64,000 nucleotides of DNA. Source: Paraescarpia echinospica (Eukaryota > Annelida > Polychaeta > Sabellida > Siboglinidae). A model generated the notes under the pieces. It made no database searches. It had not been told where the DNA came from and was given only the letters and a program-made list of their open reading frames with translations. The translations under genes were made by a program, and so were the position numbers. The stretch covers positions 66,696,612 to 66,760,611 of the forward strand of contig CM034533.1 in assembly GCA_020002185.1 (NCBI GenBank), in the 5' to 3' direction. Positions 1-12,182 of the stretch are shown here, piece by piece (positions within the stretch are counted from its first letter, which is position 1; each line of letters opens with the position of its first letter).

Positions 1-2045
1 TGCATGTTCAATGCCTCCGCCTTATCGTGATCTGTGCTGCACATTTTATCAGAAGTTTTAAGTGTTGGGATTCCTAGGTTTTCTGTGCGAGTGAGGTTTA
101 CGTATGACCAGAAAGATTTTGGGTTTTCATTCATATTCTTGCCAATTATGTTGTTGACATAATCATGGTATGCTGAGCGGATACATTTGGTAACATAGTT
201 GCGATATTCTCGATAGGCTTTCCAATCTGATGGGGTGTTTGTTTTATGGGCTTTTGAGAACAATTTGTCACGTTTTCTCATCTTATGCTTGATTTCAGAT
301 GTTATCCAAGGCAGATTTCGTTTTCCTTTAGTGAGTTTTGATGGAACATTGTCATCCACAATGTTGTCCAGTCCATTTCTAATTGTTTCCCAGTTTGTGT
401 CGACTGATTGTTCTTCAGGGTTTGAGGCTAAGAAATTGTTGACGAAATCATGCACTTTGGTTTGCTGTGTTTGGGGTCAATTCTATCAAAGAGGTATATC
501 TTTCTTTGTGGTTTCTTTTGTAACTTAGGTTTCATGTTGATATCAAACAGTACAATGCAATGGTCAGAAATGTCTGGAAGTACCTGTATGTTGTCTATGA
601 GATTAGGATTTCATGTAACCAGAAGGTCCAGGGTGCTATTTGAGACAGGTCTTGTGGTGCTGGTAACTAGTTGTGAAAGCGAGTTATCAAGTAAGAAATC
701 ACTGAATTTATCGTGCATTGCTTTAGTGTTAGTATTTGTTGTCAACCAGTCGGTCCAGTTCATATCTGGTAGATTGACGTCCCCTCCAATTATTAAGTTT
801 GGGTGCTGGCGTGGGTTTTTATTGATAGTCTTGGCTACTGATGAGATTAAGGCGTCTAATGACTGAGTTTTGTTGCCTGGTGGGCATAACTGGCCAGATA
901 TAGCGGTTTAGAGTCTCTGAATTGCACGCTTGCCCAGATAATTTCGCAGTTTTCGCCTAATTCAGGTTCATCAGAGGTAATGAGGCAGTCTTTGGTGGCT
1001 ATAAAGACTCCTCCTCCATTTGCATTGCGATCTTTGCGGTAGACAGTGTAGTTTTCTGGGAATAGTTCATATGTAGCCATATCGCTATCTAATTTGGATT
1101 CACAACCCAATATGAGTTCTGGTTGGTGTTGATCGATTGTTGCACGGAAGGCTGCTTGTTTAGTCGTGCTTTTGATACAGTTACAGTTTACGATCATTGC
1201 CCTGAGGCCATGTTTTTTGTTTTTGATGGTAGGCCTGTTACGAGTACCAGACGAACCTTTGGATGGAGTTGAGGTTTTCGGGTGCATATTATCTTCATCA
1301 TTTATACAATCATTGTCATTAGTGTCATCAAGTTCAGAGATCAGTGAAAAGGGGTTTGTAGTGGTGACTGATTGGGTTTGAGATATTGACGAATCAAAAT
1401 TTGGAAAACCACATTGGCAGCAGATCCATGAGAAGCTTGATATGTTTTTCATTATGCTGTAGTCAATTTTGGTGGTGTCTATGCATTTGGTAATGTACCA
1501 GAGTTCACATTTGTCGCACAGGAGTGCTCTGTCATCTTCCTTTACTTCATCTCTGCATACTCCCCAAGGATATAAAGATTCAGTACAACTATGGAGACTA
1601 ACTGGTCCAGGGTTTGTTTCGATTTGGCCAGCGAGAAGTATGATCAATAACAGATGATAATGGTTGGCTTTGAATTTCAGGATTTGGGGACAGAAACGGG
1701 ATTTCTGTTTAGAGATTATATAGAGAGCTATACTCCACTTGCCGACAATGTCGCTGAAATTTAAGGTGTTGCTGACGTTAGTAGTATCGTTGGGCCATTC
1801 CTCAATGTGGGAATTACCAATCATTTGAGGCTTATGGAGAAAGGAAACCAGAGTTGTGTTAACTTGCAGGCTAGGATATTCTGATTTGGACATCCTGTCA
1901 CCTGTATTGGAGCTGTAACTCTTGTTTGGGGCTGTGAGTACGGCAAAAATTCTGAGTACCAGTAACAGAGTTGTCATGTTGAGAGTTGGGAGAATTTTGT
2001 AATGTTTATGCTCACTAAGCAAACGGAGCGTTCTAATTGTAGATT
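1..2045 (-). mobile_element. Non-LTR retrotransposon, CR1-like: PHD finger, 2A-like peptide, APE endonuclease (3' part off window)
   Basis: The main open frame runs on the minus strand from about 2045 down to 856; the first ATG is at 1977. In order it shows a hydrophobic N-terminus, a 2A-like motif (1603-1632), a PHD-type zinc finger (pattern CxxC, then W and C, then CxxC, about residues 145-210 counted from position 2022), and the start of an apurinic-type endonuclease (N-x-N near the start, E of the GCESKL stretch, GGGVFIA). Below 856 the endonuclease continues in shifted frames: the minus strand reads GGDVNLPDMNW and later SDHCIVLFDI, both conserved endonuclease blocks. The linker toward the reverse transcriptase reaches the window edge. 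The element encodes target-site nicking and, off window, reverse transcription. Frame breaks mean this copy is inactive. CR1-like is my best clade guess, from the PHD-2A-endonuclease order. Confidence 0.85.
1603..1632 (-). other. 2A-like ribosome-skipping motif inside the LINE ORF
   Basis: The minus strand reads AGQIETNPGP right after a leucine-rich stretch (LLLIILL). The 2A consensus is D-x-E-x-N-P-G-P, with skipping between the final G and P. All consensus residues are present except the leading D, which is Q here. 2A sequences at the N-terminus of APE-type non-LTR retrotransposons are known from several marine invertebrates. Whether the Q variant still works is not known from sequence. Confidence 0.8.
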
Positions 2046-2344
2046 TTTAATAGGTATCAATTTTATTGTAGTGCTGTAACTTAATGCACTTAAAAATATT
2101 TGCTTGTAAAAACTTGCCTTTATATGAGTTAAAGATACAGTAAATATAAACTAAAAAATGTAAACTATGAATTATAAAGAAAATAATGTGCACGTGCAGG
2201 GCTTGAGGGCTTGTACAAACAACACAACTAGTCAGATAGTAATGTTATGTTCGGTTCTGGGCCGACTCAGAACCTCTGGGTATTTGAAAAACACAGTGTC
2301 CCGACAATGACACACCCGAAGATTGGCCTGTTTGTTCAGAGGGT

Positions 2345-2366
2345 GATATATATATATATATATATA

Positions 2367-2402
<36 letters not shown>

Positions 2403-2440
2403 TTTGTGTGTGTGTATATGTATGTGTGTATGTATGCATG
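2345..2440. repeat. Compound (TA)n-(GT)n microsatellite
   Basis: A run of alternating TA from about 2346 passes directly into an alternating GT/TG run to about 2434, with a few interruptions. The open frames across it are low-complexity artefacts. Confidence 0.95.
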
Positions 2441-2499
2441 TACATACGTTGTGTGCTTCTTTAAAACAAGTTTGTGTCATGGGAGAGGCTCAATGTTTT

Positions 2500-2870
2500 G
2501 GCCTGCGAATTAAATATGTATGTAATAATGTGGTAAGTTACCTTTTTGAATCCTTGTTTGCAGAGGGAGCTTCCGGCATCCTCTCGATGCCTTCGTCAGC
2601 GTTGAACTGATTCACTTCCCGTACTTCCAAGAATCCAAACAAATTCTTCATAGAGCATAAGAACACGAGGGCAGTTGTTGGGGAACACCGAGTAAATGTG
2701 GACCAAAAGTTGCTAAAGTGCTCGCCAGAGAAAACAAATTCTGGCGAAGAAAGATTAGTAAAGCAATTGAAATCTGAGCGTGTCGTCCAACTCTCAACAG
2801 AGATACCGGCTAAAATTTTCCCGCGATTTTCAATTTTCAGCAAATTGAAATAGAGAAACATTTATTTTTC
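2500..2870. other. Unidentified segment, possibly an old coding remnant
   Basis: Open frames cross this stretch on both strands (107 codons on the minus strand, 2538-2861). Base composition is richer than the flanks, and a codon-like texture is visible on the plus strand around 2650-2830. I recognise no family. It lies between a microsatellite and AT-rich intergenic DNA. Confidence 0.25.
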
Positions 2871-3888
2871 ATAGCATGTTTAACATAGAATGGATTTCGC
2901 GTTTGCTATGTTATAAGATAATGTCATAAGCTAGTAAAAACATTATGTCACAAGTGCCTTAGATAGGAGGGTCTTATCTGTCTGGTCTAAGAAAGTAAAT
3001 GTCGAATCATATATAGATATACTCAATACGGAATTGTATAAATCATACATACAAATAAATGTAAACAATAAATAGAACAATCGGTCAGATAACATATAAT
3101 TCCGATTTGACAGCGGAGCCAATTACGGCTGTAACCAGTTGATTTCAATTACACCAATGTAAGATTAACTAATGATTAATGACTAAGAACTGGTCGCTGT
3201 CAACCCCAAAATAACTATTATAAAAAATGCACTGATTTTACCATAATATAGTATAATTCCATACCACCTTACAACATTTGACTTTAACGATAATTTATAA
3301 AACTATAACAAATATAACATACTTCATTTTAATACTATACTGGTCAAATAGATGGTATCACTGCAGACTTGATATAAATATATTTAATGAAATGTGAAAA
3401 ATTATTAGATTTATATGACTATCCGGATTAGCTGCTAATATTCATTATTATGTATTTTGACGTGAAACGCTTATGGTTGCTTAATATGATTTTTTAATTG
3501 CATTGTCTATTTTTCTGTGTACCATAAATTTTGACCACGACCATAAAATGTAATTTCAATATGGAATGTCTGACGGACCACCGACACGTCAGCTTAGACG
3601 TGGAACACTGCTCGTTGATGGAATGATAACACCCATTGTATGAACAGGACTTGGGGTAGACATGCAGTCTACATCGCCGATATAAAAACCACTGTTAACA
3701 CAAAGAAAAAACGACCTGTTTGCCGGCATCCCTGAGGGGTTAGTTTCCGAAGATAATTTTGTTGTTAACCACCCAACTCCACGCTTAATATGAATGCATT
3801 GAACTCGGCTTACCGGGCGCGTTAGTCAGGCATAAAATATGTTCGTTCGCCACTGATGTAGACTAAATGTTTTGAAACGTAAACTACT

Positions 3889-3890
<2 letters not shown>
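2871..3890. other. AT-rich intergenic stretch, nothing recognised
   Basis: No open frame of note, no repeat structure and no recognisable transposon remnant on either strand. Confidence 0.6.

Positions 3891-3891
<1 letters not shown>

Positions 3892-3928
<37 letters not shown>
3892..3928. repeat. (GA)n microsatellite
   Basis: About 18 uninterrupted GA units. Confidence 0.97.
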
Positions 3929-3931
<3 letters not shown>

Positions 3932-4514
3932 AACATGAGATGATAGATTTGTACATGACAATAACAGTAAATGTACACATGGTGTTTTATAGGCCTATTA
4001 CATAACACCGGGGGAAATGTAATTATATATGTATATATTATGAGTGTGAAAGTAGAGTATGTGACGTCGTTGACGTTGAGTTGTCACACGGGTTATGTGC
4101 TCAGTGCTCACGTAATATAACCGTATCCTCAGTGAAGGGTTTATAGGTAGAATTACCTTTTCAGAAACTCATCAAGCACTTTGTCTGTGTCCGCTTTGTG
4201 TGCTTGTCTTTGTCAATTTATTGGATATCAGACAGTCTGTTGGATCTTAGTTTAAAAGGAATATTTTGTTGTATGTTACATCAGCAGCTGAACATTATTG
4301 CTTTTGAAGCGTAAAACCAGATCGGTGTTGACTAACAAAACAAGCAGGATATTGTTTTTGTATTTGGATTTTCCTCACACAATTTAGCATGCAGGTATTG
4401 AAGATCATATGTATTTCCTTCTTCAATTGCTTCTTTTTATTATTAGTCAACGGAAACGTCTCCCCGGCAGGACATGTATTCGGCCTGTTTCTTCAACTCC
4501 ATCCATTCGAACTA

Positions 4515-4695
4515 CAGTCGACCGTCCGACTTCTCTCTGATCTCCTCTCAACCTTCTGATCTGTAATGTTGTTAAACCACATTATTTTAGGCGTATTTCA
4601 CTAAGATCCCTCAGTTTTGGTATAATTTTAGTCGCTCTCCTCTAGAAAGAATACAGGGGAGAGCAACTAGAATGATACAAAAACTGCAAGTATGG
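4515..4695. mobile_element. CR1-like RT 3' fragment with an inverted copy of its own end
   Basis: On the minus strand, 4640 down to 4515 encodes the late RT block ATKIIPKLRDLS followed by LTTLQIRRLRED, matching the LINE at 62780-64000 (ATKMIPKLRDLS, LTTLETRRLRED). From about 4640 to 4695 the plus strand encodes LERIQGRATRMIQKLQ, the same block in the opposite direction. The two pieces form an imperfect fold-back with a stem of about 30 bp and a short loop. Confidence 0.6.
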
Positions 4696-4716
4696 CAACA
4701 TAACTGTTTCTCCAAG

Positions 4717-5720
4717 GCAAATAATAATAATAATCTTTATTGATATATCATGTTCAGTACATATATAGTAGTAATAAGAAACATGTAAATACATTATGTA
4801 ACAATTGGAACGAAGCAACACATTGCTTGTGTTCCTTATTTATGTCAAAAATGGAATTTAAACTATAATTCATGCCAAAAACATAATGTATCTTCATGAT
4901 AAACTAACTAAGTATTTATAGTGCATTACAAGAATACCGTAATACCGAATACCGGCTGAATCATAACAGGAAAAAATACATCAACGCAAAACATATTATA
5001 TGTTTGCTAGTTGTGTAGAATTAGACGCTTGGTCCTTTGTTTAAACATATGAAGATATGTACAATATTGTAGATAATTATTTGTAATAAATGTATTCCAG
5101 ATTTTAGGACCAACACAAGCTAAAGACAATTGGGTGTAATTAATGTTGCAGTGTGGTATTTTATATGTTACTTCCTGCCTTGTATTGTATTTATGTATGG
5201 GTACATTTGCAGGACAAACACATAATTAAATATATCTGGCAACACACCCCCATTATGCTTGCACATTATAATACAGCATATGTATTTATTTAAGTCATAA
5301 ATATTCATTATTTGATAATATATAAATATAGGCTGCGTATGATCAATAAATCCAACATAGCTTATTACGTACAAAACTCTTTTTTGGAGTAAATGTTTTT
5401 TTTTAGCTAGGTATATATTCCCCAGACGACATTACAGTAAGTGATACATGGGTATATAAACATGTAATACAGATTTAACAATGATTTTTTATCTAATTTG
5501 TTTGTCACCTTTTTATAATACCAATATTCTTAGAGATGTTATTTGATTTATTTACTTAATGTGTGCGCTCCAGCTTAATTTATTATTTATAAACAGACCC
5601 ACAAACTTTAGCTCATGTACAGTGTTAAATTGTATGCCGTCTATGTAAATGGTATTACTCCTTTCTCTTATATGCATGTTGTTGCAGCTTCTCCATCTCC
5701 TTCCCCAAAGCAGCGACTTG
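4717..5720 (-). mobile_element. Non-LTR retrotransposon, RT C-terminus and 3' UTR
   Basis: The minus strand near 5630-5555 encodes a late RT block (LKFVGLFINNKLSWSAHIK). After breaks, 5374-5168 encodes the usual LINE C-terminal stretch with a KHNGGVLPDIF block and a YINTIQGRK block. The 3' end at about 4717-4735 reads, on the minus strand, AATAAAGATT followed by ATT repeats, a typical LINE 3' tail. Everything upstream of the late RT is missing. Several stops and frameshifts interrupt it. It is of a different family from the copy at 6395-8080. Confidence 0.6.
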
Positions 5721-5975
5721 CGTAGAGATGACTCAATTGTTCCGGGGAATGTGTTCAGCAGATGGTGTAATAACACAATGTGTTGCGGCCGTTCACAATC
5801 CGGGTGGTACATATTGATGTATTTGTAGCACTTGTTTCTTCATAATTGCATTTCACATAGCGATATAACTAATGGTTATGAATGCGATATGTAAGTACTT
5901 ATAGCATAACTTATGAAAGGTAAGCCGTGTAACATAATGTCCTGAGATTACGGCCATATAAATATATATGCATTG

Positions 5976-6360
5976 GCGTCGGAACGTAAAGAATATTCGG
6001 GGGATGAGGTCACCAAAAAACTCCAATTGCACCCGTTTGTGGCTTACCAAAAACCTCAAATTGTAGCCTCTGTAGAGGCTCTCAAAATATCCTGTTGCCT
6101 TTGAGGTTCTCCAAAAACCTCCAATTGCACCCCTTGAGACTCTCCAAAACATACAACTGTAACCCCCCAGGCTCACCAAGACCACTAATTCCACCCCTCT
6201 CCTTTTAATTGAAGCTCACCAATTACTCAAACTGAAGTCACCTTGACACTCATCAAGACAACAAAATGCATCCTTTCCTAAATACGGGAGGCTAATCCTA
6301 AATTGAGCTCCTACCAAAATACTGGGGGCTCGCCCTCAACCCTCCCCCAGATTCCGACGC
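5976..6360. mobile_element. Small element with inverted ends and internal degenerate repeats
   Basis: The left end begins GCGTCGGAAC and the right end finishes ATTCCGACGC, so the outer 9 bp (GCGTCGGAA) are inverted copies. The G-rich and C-rich stretches next to them also roughly match. The inside is a string of degenerate units of about 40-50 bp of the form CACCAAAAACCTCCAATTGC. No clear target duplication flanks it. A MITE-like or satellite-like element is the best description. Confidence 0.45.
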
Positions 6361-6394
6361 TTTAAAAATAGTATGTGGTAGTTTTGCAATGTAA

Positions 6395-8080
6395 ATGTAA
6401 TAATAAGACGTTTTATTTTCCAACATAACGATAATATATATATAATGATATATACAATATTTGTGGCACATAAATACGTATTAAGTCAGAAAAAAGGGTA
6501 TACCGAAAAAAGTTCTTATAGTTGTATACCCCTGAACAAGTTTCTTTAGTTTAGGTACTACATAGTGTACAATTTAGTATGTGACAATACATCATAATCT
6601 TCATATTTATTTTTGGTATGAAATATTGCACGAATATCCGGTAAGTGAAGACAAGCACTGGCATTATTAGTGTATAAATTAATATGAAACATTCAAATAC
6701 AGTACATTATAATACAATCATACATTCATCAGGACATTTCCCTAGCCATTTGTCTAGGAAGAAAAATGCGTATTTAAGTTTAGTGCGCAATTTTTTAAAA
6801 GTTTTTATTACAAATATCTTTTGAACATATCGGTTTTTAATTTGTTAACGAATGCATAAAAGGTTGGCATCATTGTAGTACGGGCTGGTAGTGAATTCCA
6901 GCACTTTACACCATAAATTGATAACATTGTGATTTAATATTTGTTCGGATACTTTGAAGTACATATTGACATTGGCCTCGAGAAGGACGTAAATTAGTTT
7001 GCTTCACAAAGAGGCACTGAACGTTGATAGGTACTGGCATATTATTGTATGTTTTATACATTATAGAACACATTTTCACATCTACTAAGTCTTTAAATTT
7101 AAGTATTCTACACCTATAAAATAGTGGGTTTGTGTGATGTAGTCTACCAACACCACATATAAGTCTGACCACCTTTTTCTGTACCATTGTAATACAGTGT
7201 ACATTAGTAATACATGCATTTCCCCACATTTCTATGGATGTATTGGGCAGTAGCACAGTATTGGTAAGAACAGTGAGTAATATAGGGTAAGTAAGCTTGT
7301 AGTTCCTAGGACATGACTTGCCCTGTACATCACACAGTTTATTCTAGATAGGTTTGTCTTGACATTATTTATATGATCTTTCCAAGTCAATTTTTCATCA
7401 ATCAGAACTCCAAGGAATGTGGTCTTACTGACTCTAGTAATTTGGTTAGTGTGAATGTTTATGTGCATATCACAATTTATTATGCGGTTGCCAAAGACCA
7501 TATAATTTGTTTTTGATACATTCAATGACAATTTGTTCACACTGAAACATGTGTACAGTTTCTCAAGTTCACACTTGACTACACTTATAAGGCTATGTAC
7601 ATATGTATCTGAATACAAAATATTGGTGTCGTCTGCAAATAGAACACATTTTAGGAGTTGTGATACATTACAAATATCATTAATATACAAGATAAATAGT
7701 TTAGGTCCTAGCATTGAACCTTGCGGTACACCGCATGAGACATTTATTAAATCAGATGAACATTCTCCTATTTTGACAAGTTGCTTTCTGTCACACAGAT
7801 AGCTCTTGATCCATTTCTCTGCCACACCACGAACACCATAGTAATTGAGTTCTTCGATTAGTACAGAATGGTTTACTGTATCAAAAGCTGTTTTTAAGTC
7901 GATGAAGACACCCAGTGTATATTTCTTTCTATCCAGTGATGCACTAATTTCTTCTACCAAGTCAAGCAGTGCATGTGAGGTAGACATTGAGGAACGAAAC
8001 ACATACTGGCTGTTTGATAGGACATTGTTTTATCAATAAATTGTTCTAGTCTTTTATCATAGAGCTGTTTCCTGTAGTGT
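6395..8080 (-). mobile_element. Non-LTR retrotransposon reverse transcriptase (family A), 5'-truncated
   Basis: The main frame on the minus strand (8002-7232) holds most of an RT domain: the block VFIDLKTAFDTVNH, then GVPQGSMLGPKLFILYIND, then the catalytic box FADDTN, then the LNVSKTNYMVFG and FLGVLIDEKLTW blocks. The frame shifts near 7250 and the C-terminal part continues to 6906. Upstream of 8002 the coding continues out of frame to about 8080 (a FID and SNSQY stretch). The endonuclease is absent, so the copy is 5'-truncated. The 3' UTR reaches about 6395, where the minus strand reads AATAAAACGTC followed by TTATTATT. The copy at 60236-61620 is the same family. Inactive because of the frameshifts. 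Confidence 0.85.
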
Positions 8081-10006
8081 GTTTTTCTGCATTTCTTAGA
8101 CTATTTGTTACGGTTATTAGTATTATTGCATGAAGGAATACACCTTCCCATAACTGCGTGTACTGCGTCATCGCCAAGTGTAATGTCTATATTTCTCCAA
8201 ACATATCTATCAAGTTAGCCCAAATTATAATATACTGATACGCTGGATTTGTTATCTTATTTCCTAATTTAAACTGCGAGGCCTTACATAGAGCAAACTA
8301 GTCATGAAGACGGTGACGTTTTGATAGTAACTAGGGAATGACCACGTCACCACAATTTGTTTGCAAACATTACATTTCTTACAAAACTGTGTAAGAATTG
8401 TTTTCATTTATAAGAAAAGCAACATGTTCATAACACATCAAAACCGTAAATTAAGGTACTGGGTCTAATTACTGCAAAGAAATATATTTTGGTTAATTGG
8501 GCGTGTCCAGCGTGATCAAACGCCTTAGATGTATGGGGGTCTCGTAGGTCAGTTTACTTGCATATCAACTTAATTATTTTCGATAATTGATGTCTCCACA
8601 CATCATTTATAAGAATAATATCGCTGTAAATAATATCGCGTTTTTTTATTTACTGTATTCACGTTCTTTTCTGGAAAAAAATAATCTAAACTGAGTAAAC
8701 ACCGGTCCACTGCTCGCAACAGATGTCTGCATGGAGACGTCAGCCTCTGATGCATTGACCATTTTAATTCCTCTGAATCAATGTATGTATGCGCTTTGAA
8801 TGGTGTTTTTAGTTTTCTTTATTTGACCAACAAATATCGAGAATATTGGAAGTGCCATTCAGCGAAAATTATAGCATCAAACGGATAAAAATGTTGTACG
8901 TTTTCTAGGTTTTCTTAGGTAGCCTTTTCCATCGATGACGCTAGATGCCGATTGTCCCATGTGAGTTCACTACCACTAAAGATGGTTGCAGGGGTTGACT
9001 TAAACAGTGCACTAGAAAAGTTGGGCAATCCGCAAGCACAACATATCCAGGGCGTGCTTGATGTGTGAGCAAAGTACACTGTATCGCTCATGTTGATGCA
9101 TTTAGTGTGGAATCATTTGGGAACTTACCTGCACGAGGGCATGGTTTTTTTTCAATGTCGTGGGCGAGCAGAAGTAGGAAAAGAAGGCCGGTATGCCAGG
9201 AAATAGGCGAGGGCATGATTACCGTTTACTGGTCGGGTACGCAGCTAACTTGGTGATGTGCAGCCGCAATTGTTATTTTAACTGGGAGACCAAGTTGTAT
9301 AGGCTGCTGTTTAATTATTATCATTAGTAGTAGTAATGATAATATTAGTATGGGTGGATGAGTTTCAAGACGATTGTGCGGTGCAATTGAAAATGTAGGT
9401 TTTCACTCTGGTTGGACCCCAGGGCGATACTGAGATAAAGCGTCTTAACGAAAAGCCTGTTAATAGAAAGTTTATTATTGTGTACAGTTTTCTCATATTG
9501 ATATCGGCAGCCTATGAATGAAATCGATTTCTACAGTTGCGTAGGATTGAGCGCTTTGTTTTGGTTTATGTTTACATGATCTAGTTGTAAGCTCGAAGGC
9601 TTAGGACATAGTGTTGTTGTTGCTAGGGAACGAGACTATTATGTACGTAGCACTTGTGGACTAAGAGTGGTATAGTTATATATATTACATAGGATAACTG
9701 TCAGATTTAAATACCTTAGCAGGTATATGGTAGCATATGTGGTAATCTATATTCGTCAATCCCATTCTTAATTTCGAATACTCAATAAAATTTTGCAAGC
9801 TGTCGTTTAGAACACTTGTTTACGTTTCCACGCATGCGCACTCCTTTGCCCCACTCATATAACACATCTTCAAACATTGACAATGGCTGCCATTTCCAGG
9901 TAGCAATCAACGGATGTCAAATTTGTAAGAGCTTCCTGACAAAATAGTGGCGTAAGTACCCTAAGGGTTTTCACCTATCTTGCATACTGGCAACAGTGGC
10001 AGATCC
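8081..10006. other. Intergenic stretch, nothing recognised
   Basis: AT-rich DNA with only short open frames (longest about 63 codons). I see no splice-flanked coding segment, RNA gene or named repeat. Confidence 0.55.
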
Positions 10007-10016
10007 AACGTGATTG

Positions 10017-10310
10017 GCAGTGGTGCAGTGGCACTCCAGACCGAGAGAACCCGGGTTCGAATCCTATGTTGCGGTGTCGAACCTTGGTAAGTTCGCTCAC
10101 TTCACGTTGCTTCAGTTCAATCGGCTATATGAATGGGTACATGATATTTGTGTACGAATAGTCTTCGCGCATTAATTGCAACGTAACTGAATGCATCCCA
10201 GAGAAGTCGAGATGGTGTTCGATTGAACAGGTCTGCCAGGGAGTAAAGTGTAAAGAGCTTTGAGCAGTCCTGAGGACTGGGTAATGCGCTACATGTGAAC
10301 TTACCTTTTT
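10017..10310 (+). mobile_element. tRNA-headed SINE with perfect 10-bp target duplication
   Basis: The 5' part looks tRNA-derived and carries a good Pol III B box (GGTTCGAATCC at about 10053-10063). A body of about 230 bp follows and ends in a TTACCTTTTT tail. Both sides are flanked by the identical 10-mer AACGTGATTG (10007-10016 and 10311-10320), a target-site duplication. Related copies lie on the minus strand at 26186-26370, 51541-51722 and 53506-53838. The intact duplication suggests a fairly recent insertion made by LINE machinery. Confidence 0.85.
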
Positions 10311-10320
10311 AACGTGATTG

Positions 10321-12004
10321 CGTTATCCTGTTGATCGACATGCTACATTGAAGGTGGCAAACAAGACACAGCATATTTGCAAACTTTTTATGCTCTAGTT
10401 ACAAACACGTATGCTATATATTTTACTTTTGTGCACTCCGGGCAAGCTGACTCCCTACAAAGGTGCTACCGCAAACACCTTATCTACTGGTTGGAACATG
10501 ACTAAATTTTAATAAAAGCACAAAATCACAAGACAAGCCACGTTCTCAATACCAAAATACGATGCATAAAGGCGGGTGTACACAAGGCTGTTATGCCTTA
10601 CTTTAAAACCCGAAGACCCAGGCAAGTTAATATCTGAACAGTAGGCCTACTGTCGAAGCCATATAATGATGAAGTTTGACCGGAACGCCTAGCTTGTATG
10701 TTTTATCGTGCAGTTACAATTATGTAGGCCTACATATATGTTTATTCTAATATTTTCATCCTTGAACTGATAATAGTTGTAGCAAAAGGTTTATGTAATA
10801 AAATGTAATGTGTTATATCGTGATTTGCAATGAGCCATCACCCGCAACACTCATAGATCCACGGTTGTACGGCTGAAGATAAAATATAGAATCCACAACA
10901 GTAGATTATAAATAATAATAATAACACATCAATAAATATAATTACTTTACCAATTGCAGACAAAGATTGGCAACCATCCTAGAGTACGAAATAGTGACAC
11001 TGTTGAAACATATCGACGATGTTTCACATTAAAAGTTACACGTGCATACTGATTCGTCATCTTATGATTGTGCGATAGCAAAATGTCGCTGCAACTGCCC
11101 CATACGATGCACCCGTAGTGTATTATTACATACTATTTAAAAAAAAAAACAAGATGAGAGTCACACACACACACTCTCTCATTCCACCCCGAAACGTCTG
11201 ACATATGTTTTTGATATAATGTTATTCTACTTAGGTATTATATCATTGCTGAAGTTTGGCATAACAACGTGTTTGTTTTCGCAAGTCTACTTATGTGAAC
11301 ATTTATCATCTAATATCACTGTCATTACATTTACATATATGTTCTATTAATCATAGCATCGTAACCAACACACTACACGTGAAATCATTGTTGATAATAG
11401 TTATTTGGGGATGACGGCGACTGGTTTACTTAATCATTATTATCTTATACTGGAATAATTAAAACAAACTTTTACAGCCTTATTAGGCTCCGTTGTCAAC
11501 CTGGATTTGTATATCATTTTGTCGATTGCTTTACCGATTGTTTATGTTTGTATGTTATGATTTATATAATTCCAAATAAAGCCTACCTGCCTACACAAAA
11601 TAAACTCAGTGTAATTATGCAGTCAATCACTTGATAACCATGAACAGAACCACGAACTAGAGTTTGCAATGTAGTGCATTGCATAACACGACAACTGTTG
11701 CGAAACGAGAGAGCGCTACATAAGGAAGTCAACTGCCGCTCAACGTCATTCCGGAAACACTTCTCGTTTGTCGAGGTGTAAGTCAACGTTTATCTATCTG
11801 GTCGACACAGTCAGTACGAAGTTTCAGACGTTAGGGTGAGTTTTGACTGGTTACACATTATATAACACTGTACATTATTCCAAGGATGCGCTTATAACTA
11901 TACCGCTAAAATATATATTAGTTGTGTCTGGCACGAAAAGCGCAACATACTCTTTTTTACTGACCCAAGACCATTTATATACGGCTAAGGACCCCTGTTG
12001 GGTG
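10321..12004. other. Intergenic stretch, only short A and CA runs seen
   Basis: AT-rich, with an A run near 11140 and a short CA run near 11163. The 67-codon frame at 11583-11786 (minus) has no recognisable features. Nothing else found. Confidence 0.55.
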
Positions 12005-12182
12005 TTCGCGATGACGGTGATGTTTTATACATTGCCTGTTCGGGCCAAATACACCCGGCAGACATCGTGTTGTGAAAACAGTTGTCCGGATTTCGAAACG
12101 GCGGCCAGAGGAATCGAATCACCGTTCCCTCGATCGACAGTCTGGCGCTATGCCGCTCGGCCAATGCTCCAAACACGAGACT
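12005..12182 (-). mobile_element. tRNA-headed SINE fragment, second type
   Basis: On the minus strand from about 12176 the sequence shows a Pol III A box (TGGCCGAGCGG) and, about 43 bases later, a B box (GATTCGATTCC), the spacing of a real tRNA. The flanking seven bases do not pair as an acceptor stem, so it is not a tRNA gene. Just downstream lies GGCCGCCGTTTCGAAATCC, which resembles the sequence after the tRNA head at 20530-20695. Confidence 0.6.

Noticed and set aside
12110..12182. tRNA gene on the minus strand
   Set aside because: A and B boxes are present with tRNA-like spacing, but the ends do not form an acceptor stem, and the sequence continues into a SINE-like body.
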